NCBI GenBank assembly: GCA_902766525.1
Contig: CACXDX010000051.1
Coordinates: forward strand, 1-6,171
Direction: 5' to 3'
DNA length: 6,171 nt
Origin: an uncultured Bacillota bacterium
Lineage (GTDB): Bacteria; Bacillota; Dehalobacteriia; UBA7702
Below, piece after piece: positions 6,165-6,171 of this stretch; the first letter of the stretch is position 1; each line of letters opens with the position of its first letter. The notes under the pieces are model-generated. The model saw only the letters and a program-made list of their open reading frames with translations, was not told the origin of the DNA and did not search any database. Made by a program: the position numbers and the translations under genes.

Positions 6165-6171
6165 CATTAAA

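Overview
The window looks like chromosomal DNA of a mid-G+C Bacillota bacterium, probably of the Clostridia or a relative. This rests on the 23S and 5S sequences, a tRNA with an encoded CCA placed directly after 5S, strong AGGAGG-type ribosome binding sites, sigma-A-like promoters, and a lipoprotein with a Gram-positive-style signal. The genus cannot be named from what is visible.

Positions 1-582 are the distal end of an rRNA operon on the + strand: the 3' end of 23S (with the sarcin-ricin loop), a short spacer, a complete 5S gene, tRNA-Asn(GTT), and a strong hairpin terminator. A minus-strand gene for an unrecognised 402-residue protein (1822 down to 614) converges on that terminator. It is divided from the next gene by a 196-bp divergent region holding a promoter for each direction and an inverted repeat. 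The + strand gene 2019-3110 encodes a radical SAM protein with a CX3CX2C cluster motif and a Cys-containing C-terminus. It ends in its own terminator.

The most unusual part is the 657-bp non-coding stretch 3111-3767. After the terminator it holds seven tandem 11-bp units (3230-3306) with a TTTAC-type core, the layout bound by PhoB/PhoP-family response regulators. Then come a candidate promoter (3402-3430) and a roughly 330-nt leader. The leader contains a long-range helix enclosing two hairpins, followed by a terminator-like hairpin about 80 nt before the next start codon. The gene downstream (3768-5594) is a Na+/phosphate cotransporter of the NptA/YjbB type with a C-terminal PhoU-like domain. 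A Pho-box-like array plus an attenuator-like leader ahead of a phosphate transporter is a coherent regulatory hypothesis, unproven here.

The window closes with a small lipoprotein gene (5751-6116) under its own promoter, which has an operator-like inverted repeat over its -35 region, and a UUCG-capped hairpin after the stop. Every protein gene appears to be a separate transcription unit. No mobile element, CRISPR array or pseudogene was seen.
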